Shown: one piece after another, positions 10,003-18,678 of the stretch
How positions within the stretch are numbered: position 1 is the first letter of the stretch
Layout of the letters: the number at the start of each line of letters is the position of its first letter
DNA from: Pseudomonas sp. Au-Pse12
GTDB taxonomy: Bacteria > Pseudomonadota > Gammaproteobacteria > Pseudomonadales > Pseudomonadaceae
Reading direction: 5' to 3'
Assembly: GCF_021341665.1 (NCBI RefSeq)
Contig: NZ_JAJTTH010000004.1
Location: 248,001-312,000 of the forward strand
DNA: 64,000 nt
Translations under genes and position numbers: made by a program
Notes under the pieces: model-generated
Seen by the model: the letters and a program-made list of their open reading frames with translations, nothing else
Database searches by the model: none
What the model was told of the DNA's origin: nothing

Positions 10003-10995
10003 TCAGGGCCGGAACTGGCTCGGCGCCACGCCGCTCCAGCGGATGAAGGCATGGCGAAAGCTCGCGGTTTCGCTGAAGCCCAGGGCCTCGGCGATGCGGT
10101 AGATGGGCATCTGGTCTTCGCAGAGCATCTGCTTGGCCCGCTCGAAGCGCAGTTCGTCCAGCAGCTCTTGATAGCTGCAGCCCAGGTCGCGCAGATGGCG
10201 GCGCAGGGTCCGGGCCGAGCAGTTCATCTGTTCCGCCAGCCCCTCCAGCCCCGGCGCGGCGTCCAGTTGCGCCGCCAGCAACTGGCGGATGCGCCCGAGC
10301 CAGGCTTGGCGCCCGGTGAACTCGGTGTTCTGCTTGCGGCAGCGTTCGGCCATGGCCTGGTGGGTGATTGCATCCGCCAGGGGCAGGGGTTGTTCAAGCC
10401 ATTGCTGGTCGAAGGCGAAGGCGTTGCTGCGGGCGTTGAACTGCAGCGGACAGTCAAAGGGTTCGCGGTAGCGTTGTTGATAGTCCGGCGCCGGGTAGTC
10501 GAAGCGCGCGCCCAGCAGCGGCAGCGGGTGGCCCAGCAAGTCGTCGCAGATGACCTTCATCGACACCAGGCAGAACTCGGTGTTGAACGCCGCCAGGGCC
10601 GGGCATTCGCGATAGCCGGCGGCGGTCAGCCAGATGCGCGGGCCGTCGGCTTCCAGGCTCAGCTCGAAAAGTGTTCCCAACAGCGCCGGATAGCGCATGG
10701 CCAGGCGCAAAGCGTCACCTAAGGTGGCACTGGTGAGCAGGGCATAGCCGAGCATGCCGTAGGAGGACACGTGCATGCGCCGGCCCAGTTCCAGGCCGAT
10801 ATCCCGTTGCAGGGCCACGGCGTTGGCGCACACCAGCATCTCCTGATTGGTGGTGATGCGGGGGTCGGCGCGGCTCAGGTCAGCGGGGTTTATCCCGCTA
10901 CCGGCCAGCAGGGCTTCACTGTCCTGGCCCTGTTCCTTGAAGGTGTTGAGCACCAGGGAAACGGCGTTGAGGGTGGTGAGGTGCGAGTGCAGCAT
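10003..10995 (-). CDS. AraC-family transcriptional regulator with arabinose-binding-like N-domain
   Basis: The 330-residue protein has an N-terminal effector domain of the OruR/ArgR-like subgroup ('GLELGRRMHVSSYGMLGYAL' near 67-86) and a C-terminal AraC DNA-binding domain with two HTH motifs: 'GLEGLAEQMNCSARTLRRHL' and 'IYRIAEALGFSETASFRHAF', ending in 'GVAPSQFRP'. Genes nearby that it could control are the ankyrin pair immediately downstream on the same strand. Inducer unknown. Confidence 0.9.
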   Translation of the reverse strand: MLHSHLTTLNAVSLVLNTFKEQGQDSEALLAGSGINPADLSRADPRITTNQEMLVCANAVALQRDIGLELGRRMHVSSYGMLGYALLTSATLGDALRLAMRYPALLGTLFELSLEADGPRIWLTAAGYRECPALAAFNTEFCLVSMKVICDDLLGHPLPLLGARFDYPAPDYQQRYREPFDCPLQFNARSNAFAFDQQWLEQPLPLADAITHQAMAERCRKQNTEFTGRQAWLGRIRQLLAAQLDAAPGLEGLAEQMNCSARTLRRHLRDLGCSYQELLDELRFERAKQMLCEDQMPIYRIAEALGFSETASFRHAFIRWSGVAPSQFRP

Positions 10996-11049
10996 GCGCA
11001 GATTCCAGCCTGGGAAAGACCCTTAACCGGAGCAAGTTGCATGCCGCGA

Positions 11050-11662
11050 AGCGCCATGTGTGGCGAGGGAGCTTGCTCCCGCTCGGCCGCGCAGCGGTCG
11101 TAAGGCCGGTTATCGCGGTGTTCCAGGCAGGAAAGGGGCAGCCGGTTCTGGGCTGGCTGCGCCATCCAGCGCGAGCAAGCTCGCTCGCCACAGTGGGTGG
11201 CGCGCACTGCTTGTTTGTGGCGAGGGAGCTTGCTCCCGCTCGGCCGCGCAGCGGTCGTAAAGCCGGTTATCGCGGTGTTTCAGGCAGAAAGGCGCCGCTG
11301 GTTCTGGGCTGGCTGCGCCATCCAGCGCGAGCAAGCTCGCTCGCCACAGTGGGTGGCGCGCACTGCTTGTTGTGGCGAGGGAGCTTGCTCCCGCTCGGCC
11401 GCGTAGCGGTCGTAAAGCCGGTTATCGCGGTGTTTCAGGCAGAAAGGGGCAGCCGGTTCTGGGCTGGCTGCGCCATCCAGCGCGAGCAAGCTCGCTCGCC
11501 ACAGGGGGTGGCGCGCACTGCTTGTTTGTGGCGAGGGAGCTTGCTCCCGCTCGGCCGCGCAGCGGTCGTAAAGCCGGCTATCGCGGTGTTCCAGGCAGAA
11601 AGGCGCCGCTGGTTCTGGGCTGGCTGCGCCATCCAGCGCGAGCAAGCTCGCTCGCCACAGGG
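11050..11662. repeat. Second tandem array of the 156-bp REP-containing unit (about 4 copies)
   Basis: The marker 'cggtcgta' recurs at 11095, 11252, 11407 and 11563 (spacing 157, 155, 156). Unit sequence and orientation match the array at 3093-3670, with small differences such as a one-base insertion. It lies between the start of the AraC gene and the 3' end of the asparaginase gene. Confidence 0.95.
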
Positions 11663-11675
11663 CGGTGGCGTGGGA

Positions 11676-12677
11676 TCAGGCCAGCTCGCCACACAGGTCC
11701 AGTTCCACCAGGCGCCGCACTTCGGCGCTTTCCAGGCCCGCACCGAGCAGCGCATTGAGCTTGCCGAACGCCGCCTCCCGAGTCATGCCGCCGCCGGACA
11801 GCACGCCCACGCCGCGCAGGCGGCTGCCGGCTTCGTAGATGTCCAGCTCCACACCGCCTTCATGGCACTGAGTCACGGCGACCACCACGATCCCGCGCTC
11901 ATGGGCGCGCTTGAGGCTGGCGAGGAAGGCCGGGTTGTCGCTGGGGCCGGTGCCGCTGCCGAAGCATTCCAGTACCAGGGCCTGGATCCCGCTGTCGAGC
12001 ACGCCGTCCAGCAGCTCGGCGCCGATGCCGGGGAACAGCGGCAGCACGCCGACCTTGGCCAGTTGCTTGGCCTGGCGGTAATCCAGCGCCGCAGGAAGCG
12101 CTTCGGCTCTGGCACCGCCGCCATTGCGTTGCAGGGCGGCAAACGGGTGGCGACCGAAACTGCGGATCTTCGCGCAGCGGGTCGGTGCCAGCCGCTCGCC
12201 GTGGAAGTACAGGTGCACGCCCGGGGCCAGGCCCTGGCCCAGGGCCAAGAGGGCGCCACTGAGGTTTTCCCAGGCGTCGCTGTCGGGCACGCCGGCTGGC
12301 AGCATCGAGCCGGTGAAGACCACGGGTGCCGGCAGGCCCAGCAGCTGGAAGCTCATGGCGGCGGCGCTGTAGGCCAGGGTGTCGGTGCCGTGCAGAATCA
12401 GCACGCTGTCGCAACCCTGGTCCACGGCCTCGACCACCGCTTCACGCAGGCGCTGCCAGTAGTCGGGGGTCATGTTGGCGCTGTCGATCAGCGGCGCCAT
12501 CTCGTGAAAGCGCCAGGCCGGCACCCGCAACTCGGGCTGGCTGTCGAGGTAGGCGCGCATGCGCACGTCGAAACCCGAAGCCGGGGCCAGGCCGTCGGCG
12601 CTGGCCTGCATGCCGATGGTGCCGCCGGTGTAGAGCACCATGACGTGCTGGGCGGCAGGGTAGGTCGAAGGGTTCAT
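11676..12677 (-). CDS. ansA: L-asparaginase, cytoplasmic type I-like
   Basis: The 333-residue protein shows both asparaginase signatures: 'VLYTGGTIGMQ' near the N-terminus (nucleophilic Thr) and 'LILHGTDTLAYSAAAMSF' (second catalytic Thr-Asp-Lys region). It hydrolyses L-asparagine to aspartate and ammonia. No signal peptide is present, unlike the periplasmic glutaminase-asparaginase of pseudomonads, so it should be cytoplasmic. The ATG at 12677 has 'ggag' 6 nt upstream and starts the homology; an upstream in-frame extension runs into a REP palindrome. Adjacent to an amino-acid symporter gene on the same strand, suggesting a joint role in amino-acid use. Confidence 0.88.
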   Translation of the reverse strand: MNPSTYPAAQHVMVLYTGGTIGMQASADGLAPASGFDVRMRAYLDSQPELRVPAWRFHEMAPLIDSANMTPDYWQRLREAVVEAVDQGCDSVLILHGTDTLAYSAAAMSFQLLGLPAPVVFTGSMLPAGVPDSDAWENLSGALLALGQGLAPGVHLYFHGERLAPTRCAKIRSFGRHPFAALQRNGGGARAEALPAALDYRQAKQLAKVGVLPLFPGIGAELLDGVLDSGIQALVLECFGSGTGPSDNPAFLASLKRAHERGIVVVAVTQCHEGGVELDIYEAGSRLRGVGVLSGGGMTREAAFGKLNALLGAGLESAEVRRLVELDLCGELA

Positions 12678-12701
12678 GGGGTTCTCCGAAGCGGTGAGTT
12701 C

Positions 12702-12730
12702 CTGTGGGAGCGGGCAAGCCCGCTCGCACA
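12702..12730. repeat. REP palindrome
   Basis: The sequence 'gggagcgggcaagcccgctc' forms an 8-bp stem with a 2-nt loop, a typical Pseudomonas REP. It lies between asparaginase and symporter genes. Confidence 0.8.
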
Positions 12731-12746
12731 TTTATCGAACTGTAAC

Positions 12747-12773
12747 CGACGGGTGCAGAGGATGCGCCCGTCG
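12747..12773 (-). terminator. Hairpin after the symporter gene
   Basis: An inverted repeat cgacggg / cccgtcg with a 13-nt loop sits 9 bp after the symporter stop. No strong T-run follows on the minus strand, so termination is likely but not certain. Confidence 0.45.
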
Positions 12774-12781
12774 TTCACCCG

Positions 12782-14221
12782 TCAGCGTTGCGCTGCGGGC
12801 ACGCCTTGCGGCTCGGCCTGGGCGGGGGCCGAAGGTTCGGCAGGCCAGGCCTTCAGGTCCAGGTCCAGATCGGCGAACTTGCGCGAGTCGAACACCGGCT
12901 GGTCGACGCCGGCGCGGCGCTGCTCGTCGTAGTCGCGCATCACCCGCAGGCCGACCTTGAACAGCATGGCCAGGGCTATCAGGTTGACGAAGGCCAGGCA
13001 GGTCATGGTGATGTCGGCGAAGGCGAACACGGTCGAAAGGTCCTGCATCGAACCCCATACCACCAGCGCCAGCACCAGGCCGCGGAACAGCATCAGCACG
13101 GTGCGGTTGCGGGTGAGGAACTGCAGGCTGTTCTCGCCCAGGTAGTAGTTGTAGAGGATGCAGGTGAAGACGAACAGCGACAGCGCGACGCTGACGAACA
13201 GGCGACCCCAGTCACCGACCACGGCGGCCAGTGAGTTCTGGGTCAGGACGATGCCGTCGCCTTCGAAGCCCGGGGTGTAGAAGCCCGACAGCAGGATCAG
13301 CAGCGCGGTGCAGGTGCAGATCACGAAGGTGTCGAGGAACACGCTGAAGGCCTGGACCACGCCCTGGGCGCCCGGGTGCTTCACGGCGGCCACGGCGGCG
13401 ACGTTCGGCGCACTGCCCAGGCCCGCTTCGTTGGCGAACACGCCACGCTTCACGCCCATGACGATGGCGCTGCCGAGCAGGCCGCCGAAGGCCGGGTCGA
13501 GGCCGAAGGCGCTCTTGATGATGGTCTCCAGCATGGCCGGCACGTGTTCGATCTGGGTGCCGATCACGTACAGGGTCACGGCGATGTAGGCCAGGGTCTT
13601 GACCGGGACCAGCAGGTCGGACACCGCGGCGATGCGCTTGATGCCGCCGATGAAGGTGATGGCCAGCAGCACCGCCAGGACGATGCCGGTGTGGCTTGGG
13701 GCGAAGGCAAAGGCGTCCTGCAGCGAGTGCGTCACGGTGTAGGACTGCAGGCCGATGAAGGCGAAGCCGTAGGTGACCAGCAGCAGGATCGAGAACAGCA
13801 CCGCCATGCCTTTGAGCTTCAGGCCGTGCTGGATGTAGTAGGCCGGGCCGCCGCGGTACAGGCCGTCGCCGTCGGCGCGCTTGTAGACCTGGGCCAGGGT
13901 GCATTCGAAGAAGCTGCTGGACATGCCGACCAGCGCGGTCACCCACATCCAGAACACCGCGCCAGGGCCACCCAGGGTCACGGCGATGCCGACGCCGGCG
14001 ATGTTGCCCGCGCCCACCCGGCCAGCAAGGCTGAGCATCAGCGCCTGGAACGAGCTGAGCTGGCCGCCGGTGCTTTTCAGGCTGTCGCGGAACACCGCGA
14101 ACATGTGGAGGAAGTGGCGCAGTTGAACGAAACGCGAGCGGATCGTGAAGTAGCTGCCGAGCCCGACAATGAGCACGATCAGCACTTTCCCTGAGAGGAA
14201 GTCGTTGATGACTTCGAGCAT
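12782..14221 (-). CDS. Alanine/glycine:cation symporter (AGCS family)
   Basis: The 479-residue integral membrane protein has about ten hydrophobic segments, starting with 'GKVLIVLIVGLGSYFTI'. Family hallmarks are 'AGRVGAGNIAGVGIAVTLGG' (about 67-86) and 'GLYRGGPAYYIQHGLK' (about 121-136), as in sodium:alanine symporters. It would import alanine or glycine with Na+ or H+ across the inner membrane. The C-terminal tail after about 445 is charged and poorly conserved. Upstream asparaginase and downstream porin genes have the same orientation. Confidence 0.93.
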   Translation of the reverse strand: MLEVINDFLSGKVLIVLIVGLGSYFTIRSRFVQLRHFLHMFAVFRDSLKSTGGQLSSFQALMLSLAGRVGAGNIAGVGIAVTLGGPGAVFWMWVTALVGMSSSFFECTLAQVYKRADGDGLYRGGPAYYIQHGLKLKGMAVLFSILLLVTYGFAFIGLQSYTVTHSLQDAFAFAPSHTGIVLAVLLAITFIGGIKRIAAVSDLLVPVKTLAYIAVTLYVIGTQIEHVPAMLETIIKSAFGLDPAFGGLLGSAIVMGVKRGVFANEAGLGSAPNVAAVAAVKHPGAQGVVQAFSVFLDTFVICTCTALLILLSGFYTPGFEGDGIVLTQNSLAAVVGDWGRLFVSVALSLFVFTCILYNYYLGENSLQFLTRNRTVLMLFRGLVLALVVWGSMQDLSTVFAFADITMTCLAFVNLIALAMLFKVGLRVMRDYDEQRRAGVDQPVFDSRKFADLDLDLKAWPAEPSAPAQAEPQGVPAAQR

Positions 14222-14639
14222 GGATTATTCCTCGCTGTTTTTTGTGTAGGCAAAAGCAGAGCGGACGGAAACATTCTGTTACACCGCTGATTGCACGCAC
14301 GGCAAAGCGGTGGAGCGATTGTTCGTCCCGGTTCTATATTTCGCGGGTTGTTATTAGTTCGGGTTTCCCGTGGGTTTGAGCCTCGTTACCGACGGCTGCC
14401 CACGTGAAGAGGGGGCGCACTATACCGGTGCGCGGGCTCGCCGTCTGCATATAGCGCATCGAGCCGAGGAACGGCAGGGGGCGGGAGGCTGAATCGGTTC
14501 TTGTCCTGGCCCGTAAAAAACCGCAAACAGGGCTGCAAGGGGCGCCGGCATCATCCCCGCGCCGTCCCTGCGGAGCTTGGGCGCGGGCTTGCCAGCGAAG
14601 GGGCCCGCAAGAGCGCTTTCGCCGGCAAGGACGCGGTGT
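14222..14639. other. Intergenic region with a degenerate REP-like stretch
   Basis: The segment separates the symporter start from the porin stop. Positions 14578-14632 hold GC-rich inverted pieces ('gggcgcgggcttgccagcg', 'gctttcgccggcaagg') that resemble a decayed REP. The promoter for the symporter should lie around 14222-14400, but no clear -35/-10 pair could be chosen. Nothing else is seen. Confidence 0.4.
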
Positions 14640-15869
14640 TCAGAAGTAATAGCCGATGTTGAGGTTGGTCCGGTAATACCACTGGTTGCTGCCGCTGGAG
14701 GTGGTGCTGGTGAAGCCGCTGCCATTCTCCGCGCCACCGTAGGGGTTGGCGTTCCTGGCCCAGGTCAGGTCCAGCCAGGCCATCACTGGCAGTGCCAGGA
14801 ACTGCGCGCCCACGGTGTACATCTGCGAGTCGTCCCAAGCCCGTTGGTCTTTGCGCATGCGGCTGTAGTCGTTGTACAGCTTGATGCGCTTCAGTTGCCC
14901 AAGCCCGGGAGTGTCGATGTCGTACCCCAGGTTCAGCGAGGCCACGCTGGCCCGGGCGGCGATCAGGTAGGCCGGGGTCAGGCCGTTGCCGCCCATCAGC
15001 ACTGAATGCGTGCTGACGCCATTGGGGTTCTTTGGATCGAACTGGTAGCGAATGGCCTGGCTGGTCAGGGTCCAGGGGCCATGATTGATCACCGCGTGCA
15101 GCCCCGCTGCCCAGTAGTTGCCGTTGTCCCGGGTGCTGGCGTTGTACAGCTGGGCCGTGGCCAGGGAGGCGCCCAGCTCGGTTTTCCAGTCGTCGACGCT
15201 GAAGGTCCGAGCGACCCGGGCATTGAGCTGGTTGCGTTTTTCGTTGTCCTGGCGCGACTGCACGGCGGCGATGGTGTTGTCGTTCAAGTCGGCGTAGCGG
15301 CCGACTTCCGGCGAGTAGCGTATGCCGCTGGGCAGCATCCGCGGGAAGTAGGCCAGTTGCACATCCCAGTCCGCGTCCTTGTGGCTGTACTTCAAGCCAC
15401 TGCCGGCGCTGGAGCCGTAACCGAGAAAGAACGGGATGTGATAGCTCCAGCCGAATTGCGGGTAGGGCTCCAGGCCGAAGGGTTTGAAGGGCGCTCCCAG
15501 TTGCAGGGTCGATTGAGCGTTCAGCCGGTAGCCGACGAAACCCCGGTCGATGGAACGCTTGCCGTCATCCTGGAACCAGTAGCCCAGGTCGCTGTAGAGG
15601 TTCTGGTAGCGGGCCTGGACGTCCAGGCGGAAGGTGTCGAACAGCAGGCGACCGTTGTTTTCCGTGGTCTGCCAATGTTCGTCGCGGTAATTCAGGCGCA
15701 GGGCGCCGCCGATGTCCAGGCTGCTGTCGCCGTCCGTGCTGCGCCAGGAAACATGCGGGAAGGGCTTGTTGGCGGCGTTGGCGCGCACCGGTTCGGAAGG
15801 CACCGGTTCAACGGCGAAACCGGCGCAACTGATCACTAGCAGGCTGGCACCCAGGGCGTGACGCTTCAT
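14640..15869 (-). CDS. Outer-membrane beta-barrel porin-like protein
   Basis: The 409-residue protein has a signal peptide (MKRHALGASLLVISCAGFA), a barrel-like alternation of short amphipathic strands, and a C-terminal aromatic signature (LNIGYYF) ending in Phe, as recognised by the BAM machinery. Motifs such as 'LFDTFRLDVQARYQNLYSDL' and 'GFVGYRLNAQSTLQLGAPF' indicate a trimeric-porin-like barrel rather than a TonB receptor; there is no plug domain. It has a strong ribosome-binding site (aaggaggag, 6 nt upstream). The permeant is unknown; the nearby amino-acid and aromatic-catabolism genes are candidates for a shared substrate. Confidence 0.75.
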   Translation of the reverse strand: MKRHALGASLLVISCAGFAVEPVPSEPVRANAANKPFPHVSWRSTDGDSSLDIGGALRLNYRDEHWQTTENNGRLLFDTFRLDVQARYQNLYSDLGYWFQDDGKRSIDRGFVGYRLNAQSTLQLGAPFKPFGLEPYPQFGWSYHIPFFLGYGSSAGSGLKYSHKDADWDVQLAYFPRMLPSGIRYSPEVGRYADLNDNTIAAVQSRQDNEKRNQLNARVARTFSVDDWKTELGASLATAQLYNASTRDNGNYWAAGLHAVINHGPWTLTSQAIRYQFDPKNPNGVSTHSVLMGGNGLTPAYLIAARASVASLNLGYDIDTPGLGQLKRIKLYNDYSRMRKDQRAWDDSQMYTVGAQFLALPVMAWLDLTWARNANPYGGAENGSGFTSTTSSGSNQWYYRTNLNIGYYF

Positions 15870-16188
15870 CTTGATCTCCTCCTTAATGAGTTGAGGAGGG
15901 CAAGAGCAGAAACCATGCCAGTCGCCACGCTGTTTGATTATGGAAAAATACTTTTAAATCAATGATTTATATGAGAAACAAGGCTCCCTTGTACAACCCT
16001 TGGAACAGCGGGTTACAGAGGTAACAGGGGGCCTTGCCCGGTGCGTCTTTATTGCACCTTGGGGGTATTACGCGGGCAGGGTGTTTTATGGGTGAACCGC
16101 GGGACGCAGCCCCATGGCGCGGGCTTGTTGGCGAAAAAACGGGTTGAAAAAGGCTGAGGCCGATCAGTTAGGGACAAGCACTGTACGG

Positions 16189-16312
16189 GTGGCGAGGGAG
16201 CTTGCTCCCGCTGGGCCGGGCTGGCGTACCAGCGCGCAGCGGCCCCAAAAATGGGACTGCTACACCCCGGAGCGCCGGCCGGTCCCACGGGAGCAAGCTC
16301 CCTCGCCACAGG
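16189..16312. repeat. REPIN (inverted REP pair) between porin and reductase genes
   Basis: The arms 'ggcgagggagcttgctcccg' (from 16191) and 'cgggagcaagctccctcgcc' (to about 16307) are inverted copies about 90 bp apart, a REPIN of the same sequence family as the 156-bp arrays. A run of seven T follows on the plus strand. The remainder of 15870-16349 shows an AT-rich porin promoter region and no gene. Confidence 0.85.
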
Positions 16313-16349
16313 TTTTTTTAGCCGGGCAGCCTTCCCGCAACCGCGCAGA

Positions 16350-17312
16350 TTACAGATCCAGCACCAGGCGCTGGCTCTTGCAGCCCGAGACACAGACCAT
16401 CATCGAGCGGTTGGCCGCCCGTTCGGCCTTGCTCAGAACGCCGTCGCGGTGGTCGACTTCACCTTCCAGGACCCGGGTCTCGCAGGAACCGCAGACCCCT
16501 TCGCGACAGCTGTGGTCGATGTCGCAACCGGCCTCCAGCAGCACGTCCAACAAGCTCTGGGCCGGGTCCACCGCCAGGGTTCGCCCGGACTTTTTCAGTT
16601 CCACGCGGTAGTGGCTGCGGGCGTCTGCGCTCGGGGCGATTTCGCCGGCGCTGAAGCGCTCGACATGGCTGTGGACATAGCCCAGGCGTTCGCAGGTGCT
16701 TTCAAAGGCATCGAGCATCGGCGTCGGGCCGCAGCAGTAGAAGTGGCTGTCGCCGGGGTAGCCGGTCAGGTAGTCGCCCAGGTCCGGTGGCAGGCCTTGC
16801 TCATCGTTGAAGTGGTAACGCACCGGGGCCCCGAGGCTGTCGAGGCTGGCCACCAGCGCCGCTTCCTGGCGCGAGCGCGCGCAGTAGATCAGCTCGGCGG
16901 ATTTTCCCAGGGCCAGCAGCTGGCGGAACATGCAGTAGATCGGCGTGATGCCGATGCCGCCGGCCACCAGCACGCTGTGCTTGGCGTCGAGGTCCAGGGC
17001 GAAATGGTTGCGCGGCGCCGAGATCGACAACGCCGTGCCCACCCGCAGTTGGCTGTGGATGTACTCCGAGCCGCCGCGGCTGTTGCGGTCGCGCAGGATG
17101 CCCAGGCGGTAATGCCCGGGATCGCCCGGTGCGTTGAGCAGCGAGTAGCTGCGCACCAGGCCGTTGGCCAGGTGCAGGTCGATATGGGCGCCGGCCTCGA
17201 AGGCCGGGAACCGGGTGTCGCCCAAGGGCCGCAGCTCGACGCTGATGATGCCCTCGGCTTCATAGTGCAGGCTTTGCACCCGGGCGGTGAGGAGCGGGGA
17301 TGTGCACATCAT
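16350..17312 (-). CDS. Ferredoxin reductase of a Rieske oxygenase (VanB/phthalate-dioxygenase-reductase class)
   Basis: The 320-residue protein has three modules: an FMN/FAD-binding barrel with 'LVRSYSLLNAPGD' (about 53-65), an NAD-binding domain with 'VLVAGGIGITPIYCMFRQLL' and 'YCCGPTPMLDAF', and a C-terminal plant-type [2Fe-2S] ferredoxin with 'CREGVCGSCE' and a later Cys. It transfers electrons from NAD(P)H to the oxygenase. The Rieske oxygenase gene lies immediately upstream (56 bp), so they form a two-component system. It is the last gene of the catabolic operon. Confidence 0.93.
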   Translation of the reverse strand: MMCTSPLLTARVQSLHYEAEGIISVELRPLGDTRFPAFEAGAHIDLHLANGLVRSYSLLNAPGDPGHYRLGILRDRNSRGGSEYIHSQLRVGTALSISAPRNHFALDLDAKHSVLVAGGIGITPIYCMFRQLLALGKSAELIYCARSRQEAALVASLDSLGAPVRYHFNDEQGLPPDLGDYLTGYPGDSHFYCCGPTPMLDAFESTCERLGYVHSHVERFSAGEIAPSADARSHYRVELKKSGRTLAVDPAQSLLDVLLEAGCDIDHSCREGVCGSCETRVLEGEVDHRDGVLSKAERAANRSMMVCVSGCKSQRLVLDL

Positions 17313-17367
17313 TCACCTCTTTCAGGACAGCGCGGCGGGGATCGGGCTCGATCCCCGCCGGTCGGGT

Positions 17368-18402
17368 TCACGCCAGTTGCCTGGCGTCGATCAGTTCCAG
17401 TTGGGCCTTGGCGGCGCTCTTCAGGTAGCGCCGCAGACGCACCACTCCGAGGTCGTGCTGGTAGAGGTTTTCCCGCTGGTTGGCGTCGGCCTCCATGAAT
17501 TCCAGCAGCACCCGGTCCTGCTCCAGCACCGCCCAGTGGCGCGCCTCCAGGCGGTTCTTGTAGAGGAAGCGCCAGGTGTCGCGCTGCCAGCCAGTGAGCG
17601 GGCGGCAACGCCAGTGGAACACCGCCGCCAGGGCGCGACTGCTGGGGGTGTAGCTGCCGATGATGGTGAAGTTGCCCCCCGGGCCGCCGGTTTTCGGGTA
17701 GGGAATTTCCAGGCGCAGCCAGTGGCAGCCGTTATCGAGGAACTCGGTCCAGTCGAAGTTGACCCCGCGCTGGCCTTCCTTCTCGAAGACGAAGCCCTGC
17801 TCGGTGTCGCGGGTGACGAAGCGCGCGGTGGCTTCGCCTTCGCTCATGGAGTGGGACATCTTGTGCAGGTAGGTGCCGTGCATCGGGTCCATGACGTTGT
17901 CCAGCACATAGCGGTAGTCACCCTGCCACTCGGTGTAGCAGAGGAAGTGGCTCCATTCGGGGTGGGTCAGTTGCTCCGGCAGCACCAGCTCCGGCGCCTG
18001 GTCCAGGTGCGGGTCGCTGGCGTTGAACAGGAAGATCGCCCCGGCCGCTTCGCGGGTATGGAACATCCGCGTTGGCCGGCTGCCTTCAAGTTTGCACCCG
18101 GGGCTGCCGGGCACCTTGAGCACGGTGCCGTCGCAGCGCACTTCGATGCCGTGATAAGGGCATTGCAGGCGATCGCCCAGCACCGGGCCCTGGGACAGTG
18201 GCGCGCCACGGTGCGGGCAGTGGTCTTCCAGGGCATGGACGCGGCCATCGTTGTCGCGCCACAGGGCGATCTTGTAGCCCAGGCGGCGGATGGACACGGG
18301 CTTGCCCCCCAGATGCTCCGACGGCAGTACGGGAAACCACAGGTCTTTCAGGCCATTGGCCAGGTGTTGCTCAACAGGATCGACGGTCAGTTGCAGGTTC
18401 AT
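17368..18402 (-). CDS. Rieske aromatic oxygenase/demethylase, catalytic component
   Basis: The 344-residue protein has the Rieske ligands C62-x-H64 ('DHCPHRGAPLSQG') and C81-x2-H84 ('CPYHGIEV'), and the mononuclear iron site D172, H175, H180 ('DPMHGTYLH'). This is the vanillate O-demethylase/phthalate dioxygenase type, a single-subunit oxygenase using the adjacent VanB-like reductase. It would hydroxylate or demethylate an aromatic or related ring in the cytoplasm. Neighbouring extradiol-type dioxygenase and aldehyde dehydrogenase genes suggest the product is processed further. Confidence 0.93.
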   Translation of the reverse strand: MNLQLTVDPVEQHLANGLKDLWFPVLPSEHLGGKPVSIRRLGYKIALWRDNDGRVHALEDHCPHRGAPLSQGPVLGDRLQCPYHGIEVRCDGTVLKVPGSPGCKLEGSRPTRMFHTREAAGAIFLFNASDPHLDQAPELVLPEQLTHPEWSHFLCYTEWQGDYRYVLDNVMDPMHGTYLHKMSHSMSEGEATARFVTRDTEQGFVFEKEGQRGVNFDWTEFLDNGCHWLRLEIPYPKTGGPGGNFTIIGSYTPSSRALAAVFHWRCRPLTGWQRDTWRFLYKNRLEARHWAVLEQDRVLLEFMEADANQRENLYQHDLGVVRLRRYLKSAAKAQLELIDARQLA

Positions 18403-18423
18403 TTCTTATTGTCCTCCGACGGG

Positions 18424-18651
18424 TCATTCGCCCAATCGAGCCATGAGGGTTTTATAGGCATCCGCCGTCCACTGGCCCTCGGTCAGGGGGCAGGGCGGGC
18501 CGGCCCGGTCAAGGTGTTCAAGCAGCGCCGGCAGTTCGCTGATGCCATTGCCAAAGGCGCGTTCGATGGCGTCTCCCAGCAGGTCCTCGAAGGGTGTGCT
18601 GGGACGTTTGCGAGCCTGATGCGGCTCCAGATAGGGTACGCGGGCGGTCAT
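18424..18651 (-). CDS. Small conserved protein between the Rieske and VOC genes
   Basis: The 75-residue protein starts MTARVPYLEPHQARKRPSTP at ATG 18651, which has 'aaggag' 9 nt upstream; a GTG 18 bp earlier overlaps that ribosome-binding site and is rejected. The sequence is predicted helical ('FEDLLGDAIERAFGNGISEL'). Small proteins of this kind, sometimes labelled recombinase-like HTH, are found beside ring-oxygenase genes, but no activity is established. Its position inside the operon suggests an accessory role for the oxygenases. Confidence 0.7.
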   Translation of the reverse strand: MTARVPYLEPHQARKRPSTPFEDLLGDAIERAFGNGISELPALLEHLDRAGPPCPLTEGQWTADAYKTLMARLGE

Positions 18652-18678
18652 TTCATGAGTCTCCTTCACGGGGTCTGC

